Shown here one piece after another: positions 26,601 to 39,821 of a DNA stretch of 64,000 nucleotides. The stretch lies in NCBI GenBank assembly GCA_030522415.1, contig CM060125.1, forward strand, positions 5,311,901 through 5,375,900. Reading direction: 5' to 3'. The notes under the pieces were generated by a model. It ran no database searches. It was given only the letters and a program-made list of their open reading frames with translations, and was not told where the DNA came from. A program made the translations under genes and the position numbers. This DNA is from Channallabes apus (Eukaryota; Chordata; Actinopteri; Siluriformes; Clariidae). Each line of letters starts with the position of its first letter. Position 1 is the stretch's first letter.

Positions 26601-29600
26601 GCTTCTCACCCTATCTCTAAGGGAGAGCCCAGACACCCTGCGGAGGAAACTCATTTCGGCCGCTTGTATTCGCGATCTTGTTTTTTCGGTCACTACCCAC
26701 AGCTCATGACCATAGGCGAGGGCAGGAACGTAGATCGACCGGTAAATTGAGAGCTTTGCCTTTTGGCTCAGCTCCTTCTTCACCACGACGGACCGATACA
26801 GAGCCCGCATCACTGCAGACGCTGCCCCGATCCGCCTGTCGATCTCCCGTTCCATTTTACCCTCACTCATGAACAAGACCACGAGATACTTAAACTCCTC
26901 CTCTTGGGGCAGGATCTCACTCCCAACCCTGAGAGGGCACACCACCCTTTTCCGGCTGAGGACCATGGCCTCAGATTTGGAGGTGCTGATTCTCATCCCA
27001 GCTGCTTTACACTCGGCTGCGAACCAATCCAGTGAGAGCTGTAGGTCGCAGGATGATGAGGCCAACAGAACAACGTCATCTGCAAAAAGCAGTGACCCAA
27101 TCCTGAGCCCACCAAACTGTACCCCCTCAACGCCCTGGCTGTGCCTAGAAATCCTGTCCATAAAAATTATGAACAGGATCGGTGACAAAGGGCAGCCCTG
27201 TCGGAGTCCTACTCTCACCGGTTGTACAGGGACCGGACAGCCCTTAACAGGGAATCCGATATCCCATACTCCCGGAGTACCCCCCACAGGACTCCCCGAG
27301 GGACACGGTCTAATGCCTTCTCCAAGTCCACAAAACACATGTAGACTGGTTGGGCTCCCATGCCCCCTCCAGGACCCTGCTAAGGGTGTAGAGCTGGTCC
27401 ACTGTTCCGCGACCTGGACGAAAACCACACTGCTCCTCCTGAATCCGAGGTTCGACTATCTGACGGACCCTCCTTTCCAGGACCCCTGAATAGACTTTCC
27501 CGGGGAGGCTGAGGAGTGTGATCCCTCTGTAGTTGGAACACACTCTTCGGTCCCCCTTCTTGAAGAGGGGGACCACCACCCCGGTTTGCCAGTCCAGAGG
27601 CACTGTCCCCGATGTCCATGCAATGTTGCAGAGACGTGTCAACCATGACAGCCCTACAACATCCAGAGCCTTGAGGAACTCCGGGCGGATCTCATCAACC
27701 CCTGGGGCCCCGCCACCACGGAGCTTTTTGGGAATTTGCATTTGCACTGTTAAAATTTTATATAGCTTTAATGCACATACAAACAGCTGCTTGTTTTATT
27801 GAAAATAAATTGATGTTTTTTTTGCACTAATAAAGTTTTGGAATTGTAAAGTATTTTGTCTTGTGTCAAACATATCGTCAGTTATTTCGTTATCGCAAAT
27901 TTTCTAATATACACTCACCTAAAGGATTTTTAGGAACACCATACTAATACGGTGTTTAACCCTCTTTCGCCTTCAGAACTGCCTTAATTCTACGTGGCAT
28001 TGATTCAACAAGGTGCTGAAAGCATTCTTTAGAAATGTTGGCCCATATTGATAGGATAGCATCTTGCAGTTGATGGAGATTTGTGGGATGCACATCCAGG
28101 ACACGAAGCTCCCGCTCCACCACATCCCAAAGATGCTCTATTGGGTTGAGATCTGGTGACTGGGGGACATTTTAGTACAGAGAACTCATTGTCATGTTCA
28201 AGAAACCAATTTGAAATGATTCGAGCTTTGTGACATGGTGCATTATTCTGCTGGAAGTAGCCATCAGAGGATGGGTACATGGTGGTCATAAAGGGATGGA
28301 CATGGTCAGAAACAATGCTCAGGTAGCCCGTGGCATTTAAACGATGCCCAATTGGCACTAAGGGGCCTAAAGTGTGCCAAGAAACCATCCCCCACACCAT
28401 TACACCACCAGCCTGCACAGTGGTAACAAGGCATGATGGATCCATGTTCTCATTCTGTTTATTCCAAATTCTGACTCTACCATTTGAATGTCTCAACAGA
28501 AATCGAGAGTCATCAGACCAGCCAACATTTTTTCAGACTTCAACGGTCCAATTTTGGTGAGCTCGTGCAAATTGTAGCCTCTTTTTCCTATTTGTAGTGG
28601 AGATGAGTGGTACCCGGTGGGGTCTTCTGCTGTTGTAGCCCATCCGCCTCAAGGTTGTGCGTGTTGTGGCTTCAAAATGCTTTGCTGCATACCTCGGTTG
28701 TAACGAGTGGTTATTTCAGTCAAAGTTGCTCTTCTAGCAGCTTGAATCAGTCGGCCCATTCTCCTCTGACCTCTAGCATCAACAAGGCATTTTCGCCCAC
28801 AGGACTGCCACATACTGGATGTTTTTCCCTTTTCACACCATTCTTTGTAAACCCTAGAAATGGTTGTGCGTGAAAATCCCAATAACTGAGGAGAGAAATA
28901 CTCAGACCGGCCCGTCTGGCACCAACCAACATGCCACGCTCAAAAATGCTTAAATCACCTTTCTTTCCCATTCTGACATTCAGTCTGACATGTGATTGGT
29001 TGATTAGATAATTGCATTAATGAGAAATTGAACAGGTGTTCCTAATAATCCTTTACGTGAGTGTATATCATCAAGTCCTGATGTGCAACCTAGGAACCTG
29101 CCCCTTGCAACCTGGGAACATGGGCTCTCTAGGTTAGAAGGTACTAGCAATTTGGGAGCCTATGATGCTAAGGCCTAGTTTTCTTTTTTCTCTATGATTG
29201 ACCAGAGATTTCTGTTTGGAAACATGCGCTCAAAACACTCTCACGAACACCCACAATGATAACCTCCATGTTCAAGTGGGCATTTGAGAGAGACAGCCAA
29301 AAGATTTTTGTTTTTCAATGCTTTTTGCTCTGTTTGTTTTGGGGTTTGCATCAGCCCTCTGTGATTTGTCCTAGTGTGCCCGATGACCAGCACACCACTG
29401 TCTCTTGGACAGAGAAATGTGGTCTCGACAGGAGACTTTGGTGAATGATTTAGCCAGACATTTTATATTTAGCAGCAGCTTTTTCTTCTCAGGAAACACC
29501 ATCAAGTGAACCACAGGAACTGCCTCTCTTCATGTGTTATGAAATTGGGTTGGTATATTTAAAGTGTATCACCCCAAATCTTTTAACTGACCTGTTAACA

Positions 29601-32600
29601 GCTAGAATTTCTTGGGCCTACTGAAATTTTCCCAGTGTTAAGTGACTCTATGCATAAAAGTTTTGCTAACAGTTTTTTTTGATGTTGAACAAATGATGTT
29701 TACAGTGCCATGAGGCATGAACCTGAACAATTATTTTAATTATAATAATTAGCCCATGGAGGTTTGTGGTATCTCTCATATTGCAAATATTAAGAATTTG
29801 TGTCATTTGTCAATGAATCAAACTTCTGAATTATATATTTTTAAGTACTTGTGAGTGAACAGTTTAAAGAGCATTGTTTAGAATCATCTGTCTGTGGATG
29901 GTAAAAATTGGTGCAAACTGAGTTACTCCCCAATAATTTGTACAGTTTGCGAAGAGAACGTAATAATAAAGATGTGCCTTAGTCTGTCCAATTTTCCTTC
30001 AGGATCCTGGTTATCCTGGAATTGCAGCTCCATGCAGCTCTACTGGACCACAACTGGGCCATATGTTGTTTAGCTTAAATGTCTTTCATCATTCAAAATA
30101 ACCTATCCTATCCTTAAAAGATAAATGCAAAGTGCCAGTGGGGAAAAGGGCAATATTTGACTGTATTTGCTAATCATTAATTACTCTCGATTGGATGAAG
30201 GCATGATTTAGCGTTTTGTTGTGTGATTGGTTCAAGGGAAAATCCCTGAGGGGTATACCTACAAAAAGTGTGTAGGGGTGGAGCTGCTCAATCAGGGTAG
30301 GCCCAAAGAGCATCAGACATCCAGACCAGTTCTCACACTTACATAGGGTAACACTGATCCAGGAAATGTCTGTATTTCCTACAGCAAAGGTACAGATGGG
30401 TCTGGCCTGTGAAAAGACACCATAAGACATGAGAAATGTCAGAGAATAAAAGCTTCATCAGTGTACCTCTGGTACCTGGCTTACCCTTTACAGTACTGCA
30501 TTTTTAACTGATCTGGCACTCCAGCTACATGCATAGCAGCAGCTGGTGGCCACCAAACTGACTTTCTACTGACAGCAAGAGAGGATGTGTAGAGAGCGCT
30601 CATTCTCAGGCCATCCCAGTGCAACTGCCATTCACTCAAAATGTTCCACAAGCCATGGATGGAGCAGTTGCAGATGAAGGAGTTTTGGTTTGCAGAGGCA
30701 TCTGGAATACTTACTATTGTTGTTGTTCCTGGCACCAAGGAATCACATTCAAATTCCAATTTTATTTGTCATATACACAGTCATACACAGTACGATATGC
30801 AGTGAAATGCTTATACAACCGCCAGTGACCTTAAAAAGAGAATCAAAGCTTATAATAAGAAATAAATATGAATAAAAGAAATGCGGTAGAAAAATTAAAT
30901 TTAACTAGGATAAAAATAGAAATAAAAATAGAAATGTACTATACATAAAAATAGAAATATACTGTACAATAGAACATAAAAAAAAAATTCATTTGGTGAA
31001 AGAAAGATGGTGTGCAAATATGCATAAAAAGTGTCTTATTAAGGTGCCTTAATTAAAGTGTCTGTGCAATGGTCCAGAAAGTAAACATAAACACTATGGA
31101 CTGTGTCCATAGTGTCCATGGATGTTAAAAGATTGTATTAGTTCTGCATGGTGGTGTGGTTGAGAGACATTATCGCCTGCGGGAAGAAGCTCCTCCTTAG
31201 TCTCTCTGTGTTGGCCTTCAGGGAGCGGAATTGCTTTCCAGACCGCAACAGAGAGAACAGTTCATTGTTGGGATGGCTGAGGTCCTTCACGATCTTCCTG
31301 GCCTTGGTCCAGCACCGCTTGGTGTAGATCGAGTGCAGGTCAGGGAGCTCGTTGCGGATGATGCGCTCAGCTGATCGCACCACCCTCTGTAGAGCTTGTC
31401 TGTCCTGCATGGTGCTGTTCCCGAACCAGGTCATGATGTTTCCCGTCAGGATGCTCTCTATGGTGCAGGAGTAGAAATTTCTGAGAACCTTGGAGGGCAG
31501 TCTGAAGTCTCTCAAGCCGGGCCTTTATCAGCTCCTTTGTCTTGCTGACGTTCAGGAGGAGACTGTTCCTCTGGCACCAGTTCTCCAGATTTCCAATCTC
31601 CTCCAGGTAGGCCGTCTCATCGTTGTTCGTGATCAGGCCGACCACTTGATGACGGTGGTGGAGTTGGTAGTGGCCATGCAGTCGTGGGTGTACAAAGAGT
31701 ACAGCAGGGGGCTCAGAACACAACCCTGGGGTTTCCAGTTGCTGAGAGTGAGGGAGACTGAGACATGTCCGCCCATCCTTACTGCCTGTGGTCTGCCAGT
31801 TAGGAAGTTGGAGATCAACTGACACATAGATGAGCTGAGTTCCAGGTGCTCCAGCTTGGTGGTGAGTGTGGAGGGAATTATGGTATTAAATGCAGAGCTG
31901 TAATCGATCAATCAATGGTTTTTCAAGTTTTCTCCCCAATTTAGTCATGGCCAATTCCTCCCCGTCGCTAGGGGGGCTCCCACATTAAGGCTACCACTAC
32001 CATTCAGTCGGGAGGGCGAAGACTATCACGTGTTTCCTCCGAACCGCGTGATGTCAGCCAACCGCATCTTTTCGAACTGCTTGCTCACGCACCATTAGGG
32101 GCAGAGTAACACACTTGGAGGAAAGCGCTAGCCGCTCCTTCCGCGTGCACAAGCTCACAGACGCCCCTGATTGGCTGTAGACATGTGATTAATGTGGGAG
32201 GGCAAGTTCCTCTCATCCCTCCCCCCTGAGAGAGCTTGGCCAATCAGCTCTCTCTATGCCTCCGGCTGCGAGAGGAAAACAGCATCACCCGGGGTTCGAA
32301 CCAGGGATCTCCAGATGATATGGCGAGCGCTTTACCACTGTGCCACTCGGAGACTTGATGAAGAGCATTTTAACATAATTCCCACTCCGAGTGTCCAGGT
32401 GAGTGAGTGATGTGTGGAGAAGATGGGAGATGGCATCGTCTGTGGAGCGGTTTGGGCGGTATGCAAATTGTAGATGGTCGAGTGTGTCGGGTAGTGAAGA
32501 AATGATGAAGTCTCTGACCAGCCGTTCAAAGCACTTCATCACTACTGAGGTGAGGGCTACAGGGCGATAATCGTTGAGAGAAGCAGGATGGGGTTTCTTC

Positions 32601-35600
32601 GGGACAGGAATTATGATGGACTCTTTAAAGCATGTGGGGATCACCGACTGAGATAAAGAGATGTTGAATATCTCAGTGAACACAGGTGCTAGTTGGTCTG
32701 TGCAGGCTCTGAGAATACGGTCTGAGATGCCGTCTGGTCCTGCTGCTTTCCTGGTGTTCACTCTCCTGAAGGCTCTCCTCACGTCATGCTCGGATATGAT
32801 GAGCGCGTTCCCGGTACTGGCAGTGTCTTCCTGTTTGCAGCCGTTAGCGCCGCTAGCATTAGCATCGCTAGCGTCTTTAGCTGCAGCCTCGAAGCAAGCA
32901 TAGAAAGTGTTCAGCTCGTCTGCTAGAGTCGCGTCCGCGTTCGTCATGCCGGTTGTTGGTGCTTTATAGTTCGCTATTGTCCTTAGTCTCTGCCACAGAC
33001 TCCTACAGTCACTCTGTTGGAGTTGTGACTCTAGTTTCCTCCCGTAGCGCTGCTTCGCCTCTTTTACCGCTTTCCGCACGTTATACGACGCAGCCTTGTA
33101 CGGGTCCATGTACCCCGTCGCAAGTCCGGCGTTGTAGGCAGCAGTGCGAGATCTCAGAGCGTCGCGGATGGTTTTATCCACCCACAGCTTCTGGTTGGAA
33201 AACGTTCTGATAGTCTTTTTCTCCACGGTATCATCCGCATGAATCCCACAACCGCTTCCGTAAACACGCTGACGTCATCAGAGCTGTTTCTGATCATGTC
33301 CCAGTATGCATCAATGAGTGCGTCCTGTAACGCGGCCACCGATTGGTACGTTAAGTGCGCGACCTCCCTCTGAACCGGAACTTCCTGTTTCAGCAGCGTC
33401 CCGGCGCTGTGTCTGGTGCTGTTTGAGTGCCTCATGCAGCTCGCATAAGGCAGTGTCTGTGTCCGCTTGAGACAGCATATAAACAGCGCTGATTATGACC
33501 GATGTGAACTCCCGAGGTAGATAAAAAGGATGACACATGATGGACAGTAGTTCCAGGTTTGGTTTGCAGGAGCGTGTAAGAGGAACAACGCTCGCGCTGT
33601 TGCACCAGCTGCTGTTCACCATTAAGCACACGCCGCCTCCCCTTGACTTCCCCGAGTCCCGTGTCCTTTCCATGCGGTGAACCGAGAAGAACTCGGCCGG
33701 CTGGATGTCATGGTCCGGCACCGCAGGGTTCAGCCATGTCTCGGTGAAGCAGAGGAGATTGCAGTCCCGAATGTCTCTCTGGAACTTTACTCTGGCCCTG
33801 AGGTCATTGAGTTTGTTCTCCAGTGACTGGACGTTGGCGAGCAGGCTCGTTTCCCTCGGGGCCGCCGCTTCGCGTTCATTATTCTCTCTCAGGATTTCAC
33901 TCGGCCAGCTCGGATCCGGAGTTAAAAACGTCGAATTGTGAGTACATTGTACACCAATAGAAACAAGAGTGTCTCAATCGCACTTAATGCGCTCAATGGT
34001 GGTGAATTAGCCGGTTTAAAGTTACTGACAGATAACTTAAAAGACGAAAACAAAGTAAAGTAGGTCGGAGCAGTCGTGACGGCAGCCGACCTCACCGGCG
34101 CCATCTTGGACATGGCCTAATGTCAGATATGGTGAAGTCTGACATGGGATTTTATTATCTCGCTAAGTATGGACGTTTCCATGGTAGCCTCTGGAGGATG
34201 CAGGAAGAAGAAAAGCTCATTTTCCTTGGAACTTAAGACTCCCATATGATTACAGCCATGCTTTTCAATTACTCTACACCAGACCATTTGTTTCATTAGG
34301 TCAAAGCTTCTCCTTTTTATGTCCTCTCTCTCTGTTACTAGAAGGACAAACAAAGAACTGCCATTAATCACTCCAGAATCATAATGTGTTCTTGCAGATT
34401 CAACCCTTCTTCTCTCTGTCAACAACAATACCCCTGCTGCCACAGCATCTGTTTAAGTGACAGGACACAGCTTTTAAGTACGTTTTTTCCTGTAAGCACT
34501 TTTATAGCTGGACTTAAAAACTAAAAAATAGGCTTATTCCTAAAAGAGTTTCATGAGTAGTATCCTCCTCTTACTTGGAGCAAAACATGTTTAGCAATGT
34601 CACTTTTAATGTCACAACTGTTTTTGCTCCAGCTACACAATTAAATAAAAACAGTTAAAATAAAGTTTAAATGATCACATAGTTGTGACTTTCTCTTTAA
34701 CATGCAATATTGTACTTTCTCAACATTCCATTCCAGATTTATGCTGGTCCACACTTAATTCACCACCTGCAACCGGTTAAAGACAAGGATTCTCCTTTGT
34801 ATTGTTATTTAAATTATACAGTTTTTCCACCATACGGTACATCTGGAACATAAACTGAACCTCGGAGAAGGTGGCTAAAAGCTAATCATAGTATGATGGG
34901 TCACTGGTAGCTCAGTGGTAAGTGTTTCGCCTGCCATGCGGAAGGCCTGGGTTCAATTCCCAGTCAGTGCCCAAACTCCAGCCACTGGAAGCAGTGTTGG
35001 TCCCAAGCTCGGAAAAAATGGGAAGGTTGCACCAGGCTTGTATGTACAGACTGTATGGTCTGCTGTGGCTGCTCCCTTTGCTGGGAGCAGCCAAAAGACC
35101 AACAATAACAAATTTTATAGCAAGAATCATACAGTCATAGCCACAAATGGTTTTCAAAGATACACGTAGGAATCTTCAACGGGAGGGCCAGTGTCCCACA
35201 TAGTTTGGCAATTCTTTTGCTCAAACACAGCTATTTCAACTAATTGGTTAATCACTATATCCAGTGAGTGTGTTTAGGTGTTGGTAAATTACAGACTGTG
35301 CTGGAACCTGGTTCTCTAGGACTGGATTTGAAGATCCCTGATGTAGGAGCTAACAATAAGCTCCAGGGGTGGCAGACCCTGGTCCTCCAGAGACGTGGCC
35401 CTGCATGTTCTCCAATTATCCCAATTTCTAATTGATTGAACACACCTGATGTCTGATTCCATAAGATGTTCTGGCCCCATTCCAATTCAACATGGTGAAA
35501 TAGCTTATAGCATGCTATGATCAATTAACTGCTGGACGTCACTGTGGTGACCAAAACAATGATGGCTTTGCAGATAATTGGAGTACTTCTGGGTGCAAGA

Positions 35601-38600
35601 CTGACCTTTAAGCCGGTACAGTGTCCATTCCAATCAGGAAGGCACTGCTCTCATTTCTTTCATTATAGCTCATAGACTCAGAACAGGCCTAGTTAATCAG
35701 TGACAATTCAGAGCCCAGGACAGGGAGCAGACAAACAGGCTAACCCGATCGTCTGCTAGCTGCACTGAATCATCACTTAAGCTCAACCATATTATGCCTG
35801 CGTCTGTTCCCAAAGCTAAACAAAAATGTAGAAATACTCTGTTCTAAAAAATCTGTTCTATTAATCTAATTGATATAAAATTAGACCACACTGAATGCAC
35901 AAACAGCACCCCTGATCTGACTGTTAAAATATTTGAGTTCTTATATCTAAAGAGTTTATTGTGTTTAACAGTTTAATTTTGTATTAATTATTTTTATATG
36001 AATATTTTAGGCTGTGGAATGAATCAGAAGAGTTTCCATTATTTATTATTTGGAAATTCACTCTGATATACAAGTGTCTTGATATACAAGCACGCTTCCA
36101 GAACGAATTATGCTTGCAATCCAAGGTTTCACTATATTAGTTTCTGCTGTTATGCTGATGACACACAGCTGTATTTTTCAACAAAGCCAGATCAGAGACA
36201 CCAACTTAATAATGTTGAAAAACATGTAAAGAACATTAGACACTGGATGCTAACTCATTTATTTCCACTTTTTCTGAAAAGACGAAATACAGGTCCACAT
36301 ACAGCTTGAAGTAAGCTTTCTTATCGCATAGCAACTCTGGGTGGCCATTCTGTTTCGTGCAACAGTAAAAGACTTTGGTGTGATCATTGATTACAGTCTT
36401 TACTTTGACGCTTATGTAGGTAACAATACTAGGATAACATTCTTTCATCTCAGAAACATCTCCAAGATAGAAAATATAATGCACTACTAGGGCTGGACGA
36501 TATGGCTAAAAACTTTATCATGATATCAGTGTTTCAGATCGGTCGATATCGATAATTATTGATATTTTTTATGACCCATTTAAAATAAGGACCAGGAGAA
36601 AAATATATTACATTTAAACATTTTTTATTTTAAACTTAACCTTCCGCTGATCATAGTCCCCTCAGTTATTAAGACAGAAATGTCAATAACCATGGAAAAC
36701 TCAAATAATTAAAATGTAAACATAAGTCTAAAGTCACAATGAACACTTAATCTCTTAACATTTAAGGTGCAAAATGAAAGAAAATGTAAGAAATGCTTAA
36801 TAAAGTGAAATAAAATAGTGCAAAGTGCATTTTCTGCTTATGAAGAGGAATCCAGCAGACCAGCACAAGACAACAACGAGACATGGCGCAACCAAACGTG
36901 ATACTGTTACATGATTGACGTTAGTGTATTACTCCCTACGTTGCTAGGTTACCAGAGGCGGACCAGAAGACTAGCAGTTAGTCCTTGTAGTGTGGACGGT
37001 AAACCCAAAGCGGAAATAGCGCGAACAGGCAGGATAACCACGTGAGTTATTGTAAAAACTCTTTCACACAGAGAGCAAGAGTTTACACAATTAAATCCGC
37101 GTTCTAGCAACTCACACTCAATCAGGAATTGGACCCAAAATGGTGAGTACTCACATAAGATCCGGCGAAGCGCCAGAAACGGCATGGGCAGACTCAATGA
37201 TTGAGCGATGTGAAGCGCCATCTTGTCTCCTTTAATGCTTCCTGAATCGAGACCGTACTACTTCAGGGTCCTAGTGCCGGGTCCGCGGAGCGAATGCGCA
37301 TGACCGCAACGAAACTAGCTTTGCAACCTCTGTTTTCTTCCAACAAAGAATAAAAATTATCGAACGTTTTATCAAACACATTTTTATTGATATCGATCAC
37401 GTGTCTATCGCGATACGTATCGTTATCGTTTTATCGCCCAGCCCTATGCACTACATGATATAAAAAAACTGATTCATGCTTTTTATTCCTAGGTTAAATT
37501 ACTATAATGCCTTACTGTCTGAATGTTTATCTAGGTATATAAATGTCTTACATTTAGTTCAGAATGCTAAAAGTCCTTACAAGAACTAGAAAATGTGAGC
37601 TCCTATCTTGTCCACACTGCTTTGGCTCCTTGTGAAATTTTGCATTTATTTTCAAATTCGACTAATTGACAAAGCTTGCACATCGGTCCATGACTGACCT
37701 GCAAGTATTTTATGATCCATCATGTCTAAAAAGTTATGGACATGTGATTATATTAAAATAAAATACTGGTGAGCGGGGCGGTGGTGTAGTGGTTAGCACT
37801 GTCGCCTTGCACCTCCAGGGTCCGGGTTCGATTCCCCGGCCAGGCTTGATTCCCGTCTCTGTGTGCATGGAGTTTGCATGTTCTCCCTGTGCTTGGTGGG
37901 TTTCCTCCGGGTACTCCGGTTTCCTGCCACAGTCCAAAGACATGCAGATTAGACTAATTGGTGTTCCTAAAAATTGCCCGTAGTGTGTGATTGGGTGTAT
38001 GTGTGTGTGCCCTGCGATGGATTGGCACCCTGTCCAGGGTGTACCCTGCCTAGTGCCCGAAGTCTCCTGGGATAGGCTCCAGGTCCCTGCGACCCTGAAC
38101 ACAGGATTAAGCGGTATAGAAAATGAATGAATGAAAATACTGGTGGCCATGCAGAAGTTCGAAGCCCAGGTTCGATTCCCAGCCAGTGCCCAAACCCCAA
38201 CCACTGGATGCAGTGCCGGTCCCAAGCACGGATAAAATGGGAGGGTTGTGTCAGGAAGGGAATCCGGCGTAAAACCTGTGCCAAGTTGTAGTGCGGACTA
38301 GATATTTCGCTGTGGCGACCCCTTGTGTATCTTATAGGGAGCAGCCTAAAGACCAACAACATGCCTACATTGATTAAAATTGCAAGCTACATTGATTGAT
38401 GCAGGCTATTTGTTGGTACCTCATATAAGAAAGATGACCAATTAATGGTTGTGACTCAGACACAGTTTAGAGTTTATGTCTAGGCTGAAAAGGTATTTGT
38501 TTAGTAATTACTTTTGTGAAAGTTTTATCCTTAGGTAAAGGAGCAGACCTGGAGAATTGATTTGTTTGGCAACTGTCTTCCCCCAATCTCATGAGCTTAC

Positions 38601-39790
38601 TCAGATTTGCTGACAGTGAAGTGACTGGTTACCTTACGTCCCATGAAACCTTCATGTATCTGTTTCCTTCTGGCTCTCTCTTTTAGTTATGATGTCATAG
38701 CTAATCCTGCCGGAACAAAGTATACATTGACCTTATCCATGCCTTTATATATCCTGAGGTACCAGTGATCCTGACCCCATCTGTCTTCCAGACCTGTCTG
38801 ATGCTTCCTGGAGCCCTACTTCTGGTTAGAGCTATCATCATAGAGACCACTAACTACTGATGACGATGGCCACATATGGTCTGCTTTACTCAAGTTAGTA
38901 ATAACTCAGGTCTGCATGCATCTTCCTGTGCTTGGTGGGTTTCCTCCAAGTAATCCAGTTTCTTCCCACAGCCCAAAGACATGCAAATTGCCAAGTTTAC
39001 ATGATTAAAAGATTACAAGGTTACATGTCTTCATACATGCATTTTGTGCACAGGGACCTTGAATATTGTTGTAGTCAACTGTCCAGACTACACTGAATTA
39101 CAGATTAAATCATTTTCCCTTGGTACAGGACAATACCAACATTGTGTCCTGTACCAGAACCACTTCACAGTTCCAGGGTCTTGGTTTTTGATCCGGGGTT
39201 CAATGTTCTTTCTGTCTTCACGGGTTCCCTCCAGGTTCTACAGATTCCTTCTCCTTCCTAAAAACATACAGGTAGGCAGACTGGCAATGGCAAATTGCTT
39301 AAATGTGTATATGATGCCCTGCAATAGCCTGGCATTGCATCTTTGGTGAATTTTCAAACCATGACCCAGTATTCCAAGAATTGGCTCTGAATTCACAGAA
39401 ACCCTGACTAGGGTAAGACACACTACCAGTTTTTTTTCACTGTATCTGTATTTGATTTATCAGGAGTACAATAGAACATTCTCAGTGGACAACTACCGAT
39501 CATTAGCATACAGGAGTGATTTACTCAGTTATCATTTAATGTTGATCACTGGTTTTTTTATCTTTGTTTTTGTCCGAAAAATTACCACTGCCTCATGAGC
39601 TAAACATTATTTCAACAAAAGTTAACATGATTTTCTTTAAACACTGGGTGATCCAAAAAAATTATGTAATGTAAACAATTATGTTTTATGTGTGTTTATA
39701 CAATTACCATTTTTATTTGAGCACTGATTTGATGCAATGTAGAGTCCAGGTCACTTTTAAACATAATTGATATTCATCCTGATTGGACAT

Positions 39791-39821
<31 letters not shown>

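Larger units (their letters stand above)
25651..29074 (+). mobile_element. hAT element with BED-finger remnant, hosting two later insertions
   Basis: The left terminus TAGGGCTGGGCC follows GTCCTGAT (25643-25650), and GTCCTGAT recurs at 29075-29082 as an 8-bp target duplication. At about 25790-26060 the plus strand encodes a BED-zinc-finger-like start: [16 protein letters not shown], then [20 protein letters not shown] after a frameshift. The cysteine pair is damaged (one is Thr) and the hAT catalytic domain is absent. The expected CAGCCCTA right end is not visible. The body is split by a Rex3-like LINE and a Tc1 element. Confidence 0.75.
36110..38900 (+). mobile_element. L2/Rex1-like LINE remnant, split by later insertions
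   Basis: The plus strand carries a reverse transcriptase core, [16 protein letters not shown], at about 36150-36200. After the hAT (36488-37446) come a [19 protein letters not shown] stretch (37490-37540) and a [19 protein letters not shown] stretch. The 3' untranslated-like part is at about 38370-38900. Two SINEs (37772-38133 and 38146-38362) lie within. Many stops make it a fossil. Confidence 0.7.

Noticed and set aside
26869..27489. Plus-strand 206-codon frame
   Set aside because: It is antisense to the Rex3-like reverse transcriptase, whose conserved motifs read on the minus strand.
34898..34972. Functional tRNA-Gly gene
   Set aside because: The tRNA-like sequence continues into a SINE body found again at 38.2 and 56.8 kb, and stem positions are degraded.
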